This document shows positions 15,758-26,200 of a DNA stretch of 64,000 nucleotides, piece after piece. This stretch comes from Streptomyces sp. NRRL F-5135 (lineage in GTDB: Bacteria; Actinomycetota; Actinomycetes; Streptomycetales; Streptomycetaceae). Where the stretch lies: contig NZ_JOHR01000004.1 in assembly GCF_000719775.1 (NCBI RefSeq), positions 310,001 to 374,000 of the forward strand, written 5' to 3'. The position numbers and the translations under genes were made by a program. Position 1 is the first letter of the stretch, and each line of letters opens with the position of its first letter. Under the pieces are notes generated by a model that was not told the origin of the DNA, made no database searches, and was given only the letters and a program-made list of their open reading frames with translations.

Positions 15758-17952
15758 CCCCGCCGCACCGGACCCCGGGATCCGGCACCGATCAGGACAA
15801 CCCGGAGGACAGACTCAGGCGTTTCACGACGATCTGGAGCCGGGCGATCTACCCGGCGACAGCGATGTCCATGACGCGCCCCGAGTTCGAGACGTATCTC
15901 GCCCCCCTCGCCCAGGAGCTGGCCGACGCGCTGCACGCGCGCCCCTTCGACCCCGCGCCCGCGGCGGGCGTCGGAACCGCGCTGATCACGGCGAACTGCA
16001 CCGACCCCGACGTCCTCAGCCGTACGCTCGGCGTCATCGACTCCTACCTGGTGCTGTACCGCGGCACGGAAGACCTCACCGCCGAGGACGCCCGGGCCCG
16101 CTGCGCCCGCCTCCAGCACTCCCTGGCCGCCGGATTCGCCCAGGCCCTGCGCGAGCGCACGCTCTGCGAACAGGAGGCCATCGCCCGCTCCGCGCTGCGC
16201 GCGCGCAGCGCCGCCGAGGAGGCCCTGCACGCCACCGAGGCCCGGTTCCGCGCCGTGTTCGAGGGCGCGGCCATCGGGATCAGCATCGCCGACCTCGACG
16301 GCAACGTCCTCGAGGTCAACGACACCCTCACCAAGATGTTCGGCGGGCTCGAACACCATGTCCTCAGCCGGAACGTACGCGACTGGGTCCACCCCGAGGA
16401 CGTCTCCCACGTCTGGCGGCTCTACGACGAACTCGTCCGCGGCGAGCGCGAGCACTACCGCGTCGAGAAGGCGTACTACCGCAACGACGGCACGGTCCTG
16501 TGGACCAACCTGACGGTCTCCCTGCTCCGCGACGCGGACGGCGCCCCGCAATACCAGCTGGCGCTGATGGAGGACACCACCGAGCGTCGGCTGCTCAACC
16601 TGCGGCTGCGCTACGAGGCCACGCACGACGCCCTGACGGGGCTGCCCAACCGGTCGCTGTTCTCCGAACGGCTGGAGAAGACCCTCTCCGCCGGTGACGA
16701 TTCCCGGTTCGGTCTGTGCTACCTCGATCTCGACGGCTTCAAGGCGATCAACGACAGCCTCGGCCACTCCGCGGGCGACCGGCTCCTGGCCGAGGTCGCG
16801 GACCGGCTCCAGAGCTGCGCGACCGCACCGGGGGAGATGGTGGCCCGGCTCGGCGGCGACGAGTTCGTGGCGCTGATCACCGGCCCCGCGACCCAGAGCG
16901 GCGTCACCGAACTCGCCTCCCGGATCCTCGGGGCGCTGTCCACGCCGGTGACGGTCGACGGGCGCGACTTCACCGTGCGCGGCAGCATCGGCATCGTGGA
17001 GGGCCGGGCCGCCGACCGCAGCGCGGCCGAGGTGCTGCGCAGCGCGGACATCACCATGTACCGGGCCAAGGCGGCGGGCGGCAACCGCTACGAGCTGGCC
17101 GACGCCGAGGCCGATGCCCGCGCCATCACCCGGCACGGACTGACGACGGCGCTGCCGGCGGCCCTGGAGCGCGGCGAGTTCTTCATCGAGTACCAGCCGC
17201 TGGTGCACCTGGACGACGGCTCCGTGCACGGCGCGGAGGCGCTGGTGCGCTGGTGCCACCCGCAGCACGGGGTGCTCGGCCCGGACCGGTTCATCCCGCT
17301 CGCCGAGCACACCGGGCTGATCGTGCCGCTCGGGCGCTGGGTGCTGGAGCAGTCCGTACGGCAGGCGATGGCGTGGCACGAGCAGCTGTCGGGCGGTGCG
17401 GGTGGCGCGGGCGGTGCGGCCGGACCGCTGCGGATCAACGTCAACCTCTCGCCCACCCAGCTGCACCATCCCGGACTCGTGGGCGACACCGTCGAGGTGC
17501 TGGACCGGGTCGGCCTGCCGCCGGGATCGCTCTGCCTCGAGGTCACCGAGTCGGCGCTCATCGGCGCGGACGAGGACCTGCTCAAGCCATTGCGGCAGCT
17601 GTCCGAGATGGGCGTGGACATCGCGCTGGACGACTTCGGCACCGGCTACTCCAACCTGGCCAATCTGCGCAGGCTGCCGGTGAGTGTGCTCAAGCTGGAC
17701 CGTTCGTTCACCCAGGGCATGCAGCGGCACCCCGCCGACCCGGTCGACCTGAAGATCGTAGAGGGGATCGTCTCGCTGGCGCACAGCCTCGAGCTGGCCG
17801 TGACGGTGGAGGGCGTGGAGACCGGGGCGCAGGCGGAACAGCTGCGCCAACTGGGCTGCGACACGGCGCAGGGCTGGTACTACGCGAGACCGGGCCCGCC
17901 GGAGCGGCTGCACGCGCTGTCCCTGGCGGACGCGGGGCCGTCGTCCAATTGA
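15754..17952 (+). CDS. rmdA: PAS-GGDEF-EAL c-di-GMP turnover protein, RmdA-like
   Basis: The 732-residue cytoplasmic protein has no membrane helix. An N-terminal helical region (about 20-150) is followed by a PAS/PAC domain (about 163-280), GGDEF (about 285-445, intact RLGGDEF at 366-371) and EAL (about 460-720, EALVRW at 495-500 and DDFGTGYSNL). Both catalytic motifs look intact, so synthesis and hydrolysis are both possible. In S. coelicolor the same architecture beside the same neighbours is RmdA, reported as a phosphodiesterase affecting development; the name is used on architecture and gene order. GTG 15754 overlaps the methyltransferase stop. A Gly/Ala loop (SGGAGGAGGAAG) interrupts the EAL domain near residues 549-560. 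Confidence 0.9.
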   Translation: MTPPHRTPGSGTDQDNPEDRLRRFTTIWSRAIYPATAMSMTRPEFETYLAPLAQELADALHARPFDPAPAAGVGTALITANCTDPDVLSRTLGVIDSYLVLYRGTEDLTAEDARARCARLQHSLAAGFAQALRERTLCEQEAIARSALRARSAAEEALHATEARFRAVFEGAAIGISIADLDGNVLEVNDTLTKMFGGLEHHVLSRNVRDWVHPEDVSHVWRLYDELVRGEREHYRVEKAYYRNDGTVLWTNLTVSLLRDADGAPQYQLALMEDTTERRLLNLRLRYEATHDALTGLPNRSLFSERLEKTLSAGDDSRFGLCYLDLDGFKAINDSLGHSAGDRLLAEVADRLQSCATAPGEMVARLGGDEFVALITGPATQSGVTELASRILGALSTPVTVDGRDFTVRGSIGIVEGRAADRSAAEVLRSADITMYRAKAAGGNRYELADAEADARAITRHGLTTALPAALERGEFFIEYQPLVHLDDGSVHGAEALVRWCHPQHGVLGPDRFIPLAEHTGLIVPLGRWVLEQSVRQAMAWHEQLSGGAGGAGGAAGPLRINVNLSPTQLHHPGLVGDTVEVLDRVGLPPGSLCLEVTESALIGADEDLLKPLRQLSEMGVDIALDDFGTGYSNLANLRRLPVSVLKLDRSFTQGMQRHPADPVDLKIVEGIVSLAHSLELAVTVEGVETGAQAEQLRQLGCDTAQGWYYARPGPPERLHALSLADAGPSSN

Positions 17953-18977
17953 GGGCTCGGTTCGCCTCCGGGGGCGATCGCCGCATCCATCAGCGGCCTC
18001 CGGCCGCGGGCCCTGTCGACGGTCGACCGTGCTCGGTTTGCCCGCGCGGCGGAGCCGCACATCGACACTGCCTCACAAACCTCCGTGGCCGCCCCCGCGG
18101 GCGGGCGCGTGGCCAGCAGGACCTTCTGCAACTCGCGGGCGGCGCGCGGTGGTGCCACGTCGCTGCGGTGGGCGAGCGCGATCGTACGGCTCAGGCCAGG
18201 GCGGGCGAGGGCGGTGACCCGCAGGTCGCGCGTCCGCGCCGCCACCATGCTCGGTACGACCGCCACGCCCAGCCCGGCCCGTACGAAGCCGAGCACCGCG
18301 TCCATCTCGCCGCCCTCCACGGTGAACGACGGCTCGAACCCCGCGGCCCGGCACGCGGCCACCGTCAGCTCGCGCAGGTCGTAGCCGTGCCGGAACATCA
18401 CCAGCGGCTGCCCCTCCAGATCGGCGATCCGCACCGGGCGCCGCGGCTCGGGCGCGCTCGTCGAGGAGACCACGACCAGGTCCTCGTGCAGCAACTCCAC
18501 CGTGGTCAGCGCGGGCGAGGCGGCCGGCAGCGGCATCACCACCAGCGCCAGGTCCAGCGCGCCGCGCGCCAGCTCCCGCACCAGGTCGTGCGAACCGCTC
18601 TCCTCGATCAGCAGCTCGATGCCCGGGTGCAGATCGTGGAACGTGCGCAGGACCTCCGGCAGCAGCCCGGTGCACAGGCTCGGCGGCGCCCCCAGCCTGA
18701 CCCGGCCGCGCCGTAGCTGCACCAGCTCGGCCACCTCCAGCCGGGCCGTCTCGGCGTCCGCCAGGATCCGCCGGGCGAGGGGGAGCAGCGCTTCACCGGC
18801 GTCGGTCAGGGCGACATTGCCGCGCGCCCGGCTGAACAACCGCGCCCCCAGCTCCCGTTCCAGCGCCCTGATCTGCTGGGACAGCGACGGCTGTGAGACA
18901 TGGACCTGTTCGGCGGCGCGGGTGAAGTGCCGGGTCTCGGCGACGGCCACGAAGTAGCGGAGCTGCTGGAACTGCAC
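17880..18977 (-). CDS. LysR-family regulator with a repeat-derived C-terminal extension
   Basis: The 365-residue protein has an N-terminal winged helix (QFQQLRYFVAVAETRHFTRAA, VSQPSLSQQIRALERELG) and a LysR substrate-binding domain up to about residue 300. Members usually end there. Here some 60 further residues of low-complexity Arg/Ala/Ser sequence are encoded by a dispersed DNA repeat (17953-18066) and then by the antisense of the rmdA 3' end (73-bp overlap). The extension was probably acquired when the original stop was lost. GTG 18977 fits the family N-terminus; GTG 18983 is also possible. It is divergent from sdhC with 82 bp between, and a perfect palindrome there suggests it regulates the sdh operon, itself or both. 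Confidence 0.88.
   Translation of the reverse strand: MQFQQLRYFVAVAETRHFTRAAEQVHVSQPSLSQQIRALERELGARLFSRARGNVALTDAGEALLPLARRILADAETARLEVAELVQLRRGRVRLGAPPSLCTGLLPEVLRTFHDLHPGIELLIEESGSHDLVRELARGALDLALVVMPLPAASPALTTVELLHEDLVVVSSTSAPEPRRPVRIADLEGQPLVMFRHGYDLRELTVAACRAAGFEPSFTVEGGEMDAVLGFVRAGLGVAVVPSMVAARTRDLRVTALARPGLSRTIALAHRSDVAPPRAARELQKVLLATRPPAGAATEVCEAVSMCGSAARANRARSTVDRARGRRPLMDAAIAPGGEPSPQLDDGPASARDSACSRSGGPGLA
17953..18066. repeat. Dispersed modular repeat, copy A
   Basis: Three blocks match another locus at 39.24-39.35 kb in opposite orientation. Block 1 is 17953-17976 (24 bp, starts GGGCTCGGTTCGCC). Block 2 is 18011-18039 (29 bp, includes GTCGACGGTCGACCGT). Block 3 is about 18045-18066 (includes GCGGCGGAGCCGC, a small hairpin). 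Between blocks are 34 bp and 5 bp of unrelated DNA. The element begins directly after the rmdA stop codon. Confidence 0.88.
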
Positions 18978-18992
18978 CCCCACATGATAGGC

Positions 18993-19008
18993 GATGTCTA
19001 TGGACATC
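18993..19008. promoter_or_regulatory. Palindromic operator between lysR and sdhC
   Basis: GATGTC-TATG-GACATC is a perfect 6-bp inverted repeat; TATGG/CCATA (18999-19003, 19011-19015) overlaps it. It lies in the 82-bp divergent gap, about 15 bp upstream of the LysR start, where LysR proteins commonly bind. Confidence 0.65.
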
Positions 19009-19059
19009 AGCCATACCATGTCTTGGACCTCTGAGAGGCGGCGGCCTAGCGTGCTGTCC

Positions 19060-19767
19060 ATGGCTCTGGCAACGAGGACGGACCGACGGCCGTCCCTGAC
19101 CCGCACCCTGTGGGCATCGACGATCGGCAAGAAGACCGTCATGGCCCTGACCGGGCTGATCATGCTCGGCTATCTGGTCGCGCACATGTACGGCAACCTG
19201 AAGATCTTCTTCGGGCCCGACTCCTTCAACGACTACGGACACTGGCTGCGCGTCATGGGCGAGCCGCTGCTGCACGAGAAGTGGGGCCTGTGGATCGTCC
19301 GGGTGGTCCTCGTCGTCGCCGTCGTGCTGCACGGCGTGTGCGCGTACCAGCTCAGCCGCCGTGACCTCGCCGCCCGCCCCAGCCGTTACGTCCACAAGCG
19401 GCCCCGCGCCAGTTACGCCACCCGCACGATGCGCTGGGGCGGAGTCATCCTCGCCCTCTTCATCGTCTGGCACGTCCTGGACCTGACCACCGGCACCGTG
19501 CACCCCGGCGGGTTCCAGCCCGGCCGCCCGTACCAGAACGTCGTGGACACCTTCTCCACCTGGTACGGCAACGTCGTCTACATCGTCGCGATGCTCGCCC
19601 TCGGCCTGCACGTCCGGCACGGCTTCTGGAGCGCCGCGCAGACCCTCGGCGCGGGCAGCGCCACCCGTGACCGCCTGCTGAGGACGACGGCCGACCTGCT
19701 GGCCCTGGTGCTGACCGCGGGCTTCATCGCCGTACCCGTCGCCGTCATGACCGGAGTGGTGAGCTGA
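19060..19767 (+). CDS. sdhC: Succinate dehydrogenase cytochrome b membrane subunit
   Basis: The 235-residue membrane protein has five predicted helices. It begins with [26 protein letters not shown] and contains further histidines in [22 protein letters not shown] and LHVRHGFW that would ligate two b haems, the pattern of the single-polypeptide type B cytochrome b subunits. It anchors the flavoprotein and iron-sulfur subunits encoded immediately downstream (1-bp gap to sdhA). Relatives are the Sdh1-type complexes of mycobacteria. ATG 19060 matches the family start. The operon is divergent from the lysR gene. Confidence 0.9.
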   Translation: MALATRTDRRPSLTRTLWASTIGKKTVMALTGLIMLGYLVAHMYGNLKIFFGPDSFNDYGHWLRVMGEPLLHEKWGLWIVRVVLVVAVVLHGVCAYQLSRRDLAARPSRYVHKRPRASYATRTMRWGGVILALFIVWHVLDLTTGTVHPGGFQPGRPYQNVVDTFSTWYGNVVYIVAMLALGLHVRHGFWSAAQTLGAGSATRDRLLRTTADLLALVLTAGFIAVPVAVMTGVVS

Positions 19768-19768
19768 C

Positions 19769-21765
<1,997 letters not shown>

Positions 21766-21769
<4 letters not shown>

Positions 21770-22509
21770 GGCTCACCCTGCGCGTCTGGCGCCAGCCGGA
21801 CCCCGACACCCCCGGTGCCATGGTCACCTACGGCATCGACGGCATCTCCGAGGACATGTCCTTCCTGGAGATGCTCGACACCCTCAACGAGGAGCTGATC
21901 CTCAAGGGGGAGGAACCGGTGGCCTTCGACCACGACTGCCGCGAGGGCATCTGCGGCGCCTGCGGCGTGGTGATCGACGGAGAGGCCCACGGCCCCGAAC
22001 GCACCACCACCTGCCAGCTGCACATGCGGCACTTCGAGGACGGCGCCACCATCGACGTCGAGCCCTGGCGGGCGGGCGCCTTCCCGGTCGTCAAGGACCT
22101 GGTCGTGGACCGGTCCGCGTTCGACCGGATCATCGGCTCCGGCGGCTACATCACCGTCCCCACCGGTGCCGCGCCCGAGGCCCACGCCACCCCGGTGCCC
22201 AAGCCCGCGGCGGACCTCGCCTTCGAACACGCCGAGTGCATCGGATGCGGGGCGTGCGTGGCGGCCTGTCCCAACGGCTCGGCGATGCTCTTCACCTCTG
22301 CCAAGGTCAATCACCTCGGTGTGCTGCCCCAGGGCGCGCCCGAGCGCGAGACACGGGTGCTCGACATGGTCGCGACCATGGACGAGGAGGGCTTCGGCGG
22401 CTGCACGCTGGCGGGCGAGTGCGCGACCGCCTGCCCCAAGGGGATCCCGCTCCAGAGCATCTCGATGATGAACCGCGAGTTCCTGCGGGCGACGGTCAGG
22501 GGACGATGA
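21766..22509 (+). CDS. sdhB: Succinate dehydrogenase / fumarate reductase iron-sulfur subunit
   Basis: The 247-residue protein carries the N-terminal [2Fe-2S] ferredoxin domain ([19 protein letters not shown], then CQLHM) and the C-terminal helical domain with [13 protein letters not shown] and [14 protein letters not shown] for the [4Fe-4S] and [3Fe-4S] clusters. It wires SdhA to the quinone site at SdhC. The start overlaps the sdhA stop. The 3' end overlaps by 14 bp the end of the convergent alpha/beta hydrolase gene, so no room remains for a dedicated terminator. This tight junction marks the border between the conserved sdh block and the caspase/STAND locus. Confidence 0.95.
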
Positions 22510-23290
22510 CCTCGCGTACGGCCGCATGGCGCAGATAGTCGGCGACGCTGTGCGGCCAGAGAGGCGCGATGCTGATGTCCGGCAGCTCCTCCACACCGGA
22601 GAACACCCGCGCGAGCTCACCTTTCGGAATGGCCACGAAGTCCCCGGTGTCGGCGATGTTCACCCAGCGCCCGACGCAGGCCGGACGGGCTCCCCGGCCC
22701 TCGACCGGTGCCGGATCCAGCCGGTGGAACACGGCGTTGGGCAGGGCCAGTGGTGATCCGAGGGTGAGCAGCAGGCGGACCTCCAGTTCGTCGGCGAGGT
22801 CGTGCAGCGCCTCGTACACCACCACGCTGCCCAGCGAGTGCGCGACGACGATCTCCGGCCGGTGCCGCAGAAGCGCCGCCTTGACCCGCTCGCGCACCGT
22901 CGCGCGGCCCGTGGTGAAGTACCGGGTCACCTCCGGGAAGAACAGCCGTACGGTCTTCTCGACCACGGCGGGCCGCTCCTGGGTCAGCTCCGCGACCCGG
23001 CCGCAGACCCAGCGCAGCCAGCCGGTGGCCCTGCCCTGCACACCGTCGAGTTCGACGCCCCACGCCTCGGCCCAGGCCCCGACGAGCGCCAGCTCGTCCT
23101 CGGTGAACTCACCGTTCTGCCGTTCGGCACGCAACAGGTCGGCGTAGTAGGCGTGTGCCAGGTCGAGTCGCTGTCCGGCCTCGCCGAGAGCCGCCAGCCA
23201 GTCGGCCTTGAGCCGTGCGCCGCCGAGCGTGTGGGTGGTGTCGGCGGCCCTGTAGTTGCGTACGCCGTGGACGCCGAGGACGCGGGTCAT
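22496..23290 (-). CDS. Alpha/beta hydrolase, partner of the caspase-STAND protein
   Basis: The 264-residue protein opens with VLGVHGV (oxyanion-hole region), has the nucleophile elbow [15 protein letters not shown] (Ser152 in A-H-S-L-G), Asp214 or Asp217 (NIADTGD) and His247 (WPHSVADYL). These make a credible Ser-Asp-His triad of the lipase/PGAP1-like kind. There is no signal peptide, so it should act in the cytoplasm, possibly on membrane lipids or acylated substrates. ATG 23290 overlaps the stop of the large upstream gene by 4 bp, so production is coupled. I infer it is the effector (or processing target) of the caspase-STAND protein. The 3' end overlaps sdhB by 14 bp on the other strand. 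Confidence 0.82.
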   Translation of the reverse strand: MTRVLGVHGVRNYRAADTTHTLGGARLKADWLAALGEAGQRLDLAHAYYADLLRAERQNGEFTEDELALVGAWAEAWGVELDGVQGRATGWLRWVCGRVAELTQERPAVVEKTVRLFFPEVTRYFTTGRATVRERVKAALLRHRPEIVVAHSLGSVVVYEALHDLADELEVRLLLTLGSPLALPNAVFHRLDPAPVEGRGARPACVGRWVNIADTGDFVAIPKGELARVFSGVEELPDISIAPLWPHSVADYLRHAAVREVIVP

Positions 23291-26200
23291 ACGGGCTCCT
23301 TGTCGGGACCTGAGCAGTCGTACACGGCGATGGCGCCGTCCATGGACACGAACAGCTTGTCCGGACCGGTGAAGTGGAACCGGTCGGGACGTCCGGGGAG
23401 GGGGACACGGCCGGTGAGCCGCAGGCTCCGGGTGTCCCAGATCTTGATCAGGGTGGGATACGTGACGGCCCCGAAGGACGGCTGCCCCATGGTGACCAGC
23501 ATCGCCAGCAGACCACCGTCGGGAGAGAAGGCGCAGGATTCCCGGCCGGTGGATTTCACCGACGTGCTGACGACCTCGATCCGCGGGTGGGGCTGCGTGT
23601 CCGCTCGCAGCAGGAGGAGGCTCTTCTCCGCACTCAGCATGGCCAGCAGATGCCCCGTCGGCGAGAAGCCGAGGACTTCGTCGATCGTGTGCCTGCCCAG
23701 GGGCACCTCGCCCAGTTTCCTGCCGGACACGGGTTCGTACATGCGGAGGGCGCTCTCCTCGTTGTCCGCGGCCACCAGGAGCCGGCCGTCGAGGGAGCAG
23801 GCCACCAGTTCGGAGGTGAACTGGTCGAGCGGTTCGTCGTCGAGGTCCTGATCGAGCGTCTTCCACAGGCGCAGGCTGCCACGGAGCGCACAGCTGACCA
23901 GTTGCAGCGGCGGCGTCGGCCGGAAAGCCACGCCTTGGACGAACCGGTCACGGTTGCCCAGGTCCCCGATCACCTCCGTCGACGCCATGTCCACCAGTTT
24001 GAGCGAACCCGACGTGCCCGCCGCGAGACAACCGCCGTCGGGGGAGAAGGACAAACCGCCGGAGACGGCGACGTCACCGAGCGAAACGGTGTCGGTCACC
24101 TCCCGTGTCGCGGTGGCCCACAGCGACACGTCGCCGTCGGAGTCGAGACAGGCGAGCAGCGCCCCGTCGGGCGAGAAGGTCACCGCGACGGACCACGAGT
24201 CGGCCAGCCAGGTCGTTTTCCGCTCGTCGTCCATGCCCAGCAGGGCCAGTCCGGCCCGGCCGCAGGACACCAGGGACCGTCCGTCGGGGCTGAAGGCCAC
24301 ATCCGCGACCGCTCCCTCGTGCCGCGTTCGGGCGACTTCGACGGGCGGGTTCGCCGTGATGTCCCAGACGGAGACGGTGTGGTCCTCGCCGCCGGCGGCG
24401 AGCATGCGGCCGTCCGGGGAGAAGGCGACGCTGTTGATCTGCCCGGTGTGGGCCGGCCAGGAGGCGCCCGTCAGGGACCGGGTCTCCACGTCCCACATCC
24501 GCAACTGCTGTCCGTTCTCACCCGTGTTGAACGCGAGCCGACGGCCGTCGGGGGAGAAGGCGACGGCTTCGACCCATCTCTCGGTGCGCCCGAAAGGAGG
24601 CGTCACCAGCTGCCAGGTCTCGGCCGACCGCACCTCGACTCCGCCGTGGGTGGCCGCGGCCAGCAGCTCGCCGTCGGGCGAGAACGCCACGTCGTGAATC
24701 ATCGTGCTCCGGCTGTGGATGAGCCGGGAACGGGTGTCGCTGACGCCTCCCCTGGCCCATACGGCGCAGTGGCTGACACCCTGCCGGTCGGCGGACAGCG
24801 CGCGCGCCATCGAGGTGAACTCCACCTGTTTGCCGGTCATGCCGAGCCGGTGCGCGTCATAGGCCAGCACCGAGGCGCGGTCGGCCCCGCCGGTGAGTTC
24901 GGAGTGCGCAGACCAGGACGTGGCCAGCAGCCGGCGGTATTCGTCGGCGCTCGCCGAGGCCGCCAGGTCCAGCGGGCGGGGGTCCTGACGGGGATCGAAA
25001 CGGACCAGGAAGTACGGATCGGTGAGCAACGCCTCGGCCTGGTCGGACAGGCCGGCCGCGGCGACGTGGTCCAGCGCGTGGCGCAGGACGTAGGGCTCCG
25101 CGTCCGCCCAGGAGTCCTCGCCCTCCCGCGCCCCCAGATGAGGAGCGACGAGCGCGCCGAACAGGACTCCTTCGAGGCTCCGTTCTCCCGCGGTGTCGAT
25201 GGCGTCCAGGCTGTTCCAGGGATGCGTGCGCAGGTAGTCCGCCAGTCCCTGGTGGAACAACCGGTAGAGCGCCACCTTGCCTCCCGGTTCTCGCTGGGAA
25301 TACAGGAACGGGGAGGCTTCGACCAGCGTCCTGGTGAACTGCTCCTTGGAGAAGTCCATGGCGTCGGACTGCCGGGAGCCGTCGTGGAACGCCTCCACAC
25401 ACCGCCGCAGCACCGTGAGCGGCATCCCGTCACCCTTGGAACGGGCGAGTACGTGCAGCACGGGACGCAGCAGTGGGAAGGCGTGGTGACGCGCGTCCAG
25501 CACGGCTTCGAGGATGGTCGGGAGGTCCCCCGCGGCTCGCCCCGCGTGGGCGTTGGCGTCGGCCAGGTCCTGCGGAGGTTTCTTCCTCGTCACCATGTAG
25601 TGGACGAACATCCCCGCCAGCAGGAAGGGGCCCCACCGGGTGTCCTCCGTCCCCTGACCGGCGATGTTGTTCGCCGCCGTGGCCGCGATGATGTCGACGT
25701 ACTCCGACGCCGCTCCGCCGGCATAGGGCTCGCTCGCCCTCAGCAGTGCCGCGATGTAGTGGCGGACATCGTCCTTGACCACGGTGCGGTCGGCCTTGTC
25801 CAGGTCGAGCAGGACGCCCCGGGACCCGTCCTCCAGAGCCTTCGGCAGCTCCGCCACCGTCTCCGGCCGGCTGCCGGTGAGGATGCGGCAGGGAGGGGCC
25901 TGCGGAGTCTTCTTCTCCGACGGCACGACCAGCGCCTCGATCAGCCGCACCACCGCGTCCGGCTCGGCGGACTCGTCCAGCGCGTCGATGACGACGAGGC
26001 GGCGCTTGTCCTCTTCGTACAGCGCCTCACGGAGCATGTGAACCGTCCAGTGCGTGGCGCCCGGCCGGTTGTCCTCGCCGTCGTCGATCCCGGGCTTCTC
26101 CGGTGCCGGCGGGGTGAGCCCCGCCTGGCTCACGATCATGTCGATCAGCTGCTGCGCCGTGCGCTGTCGCGCGTGCACGGCGACGATCTCCGCGATCTCC

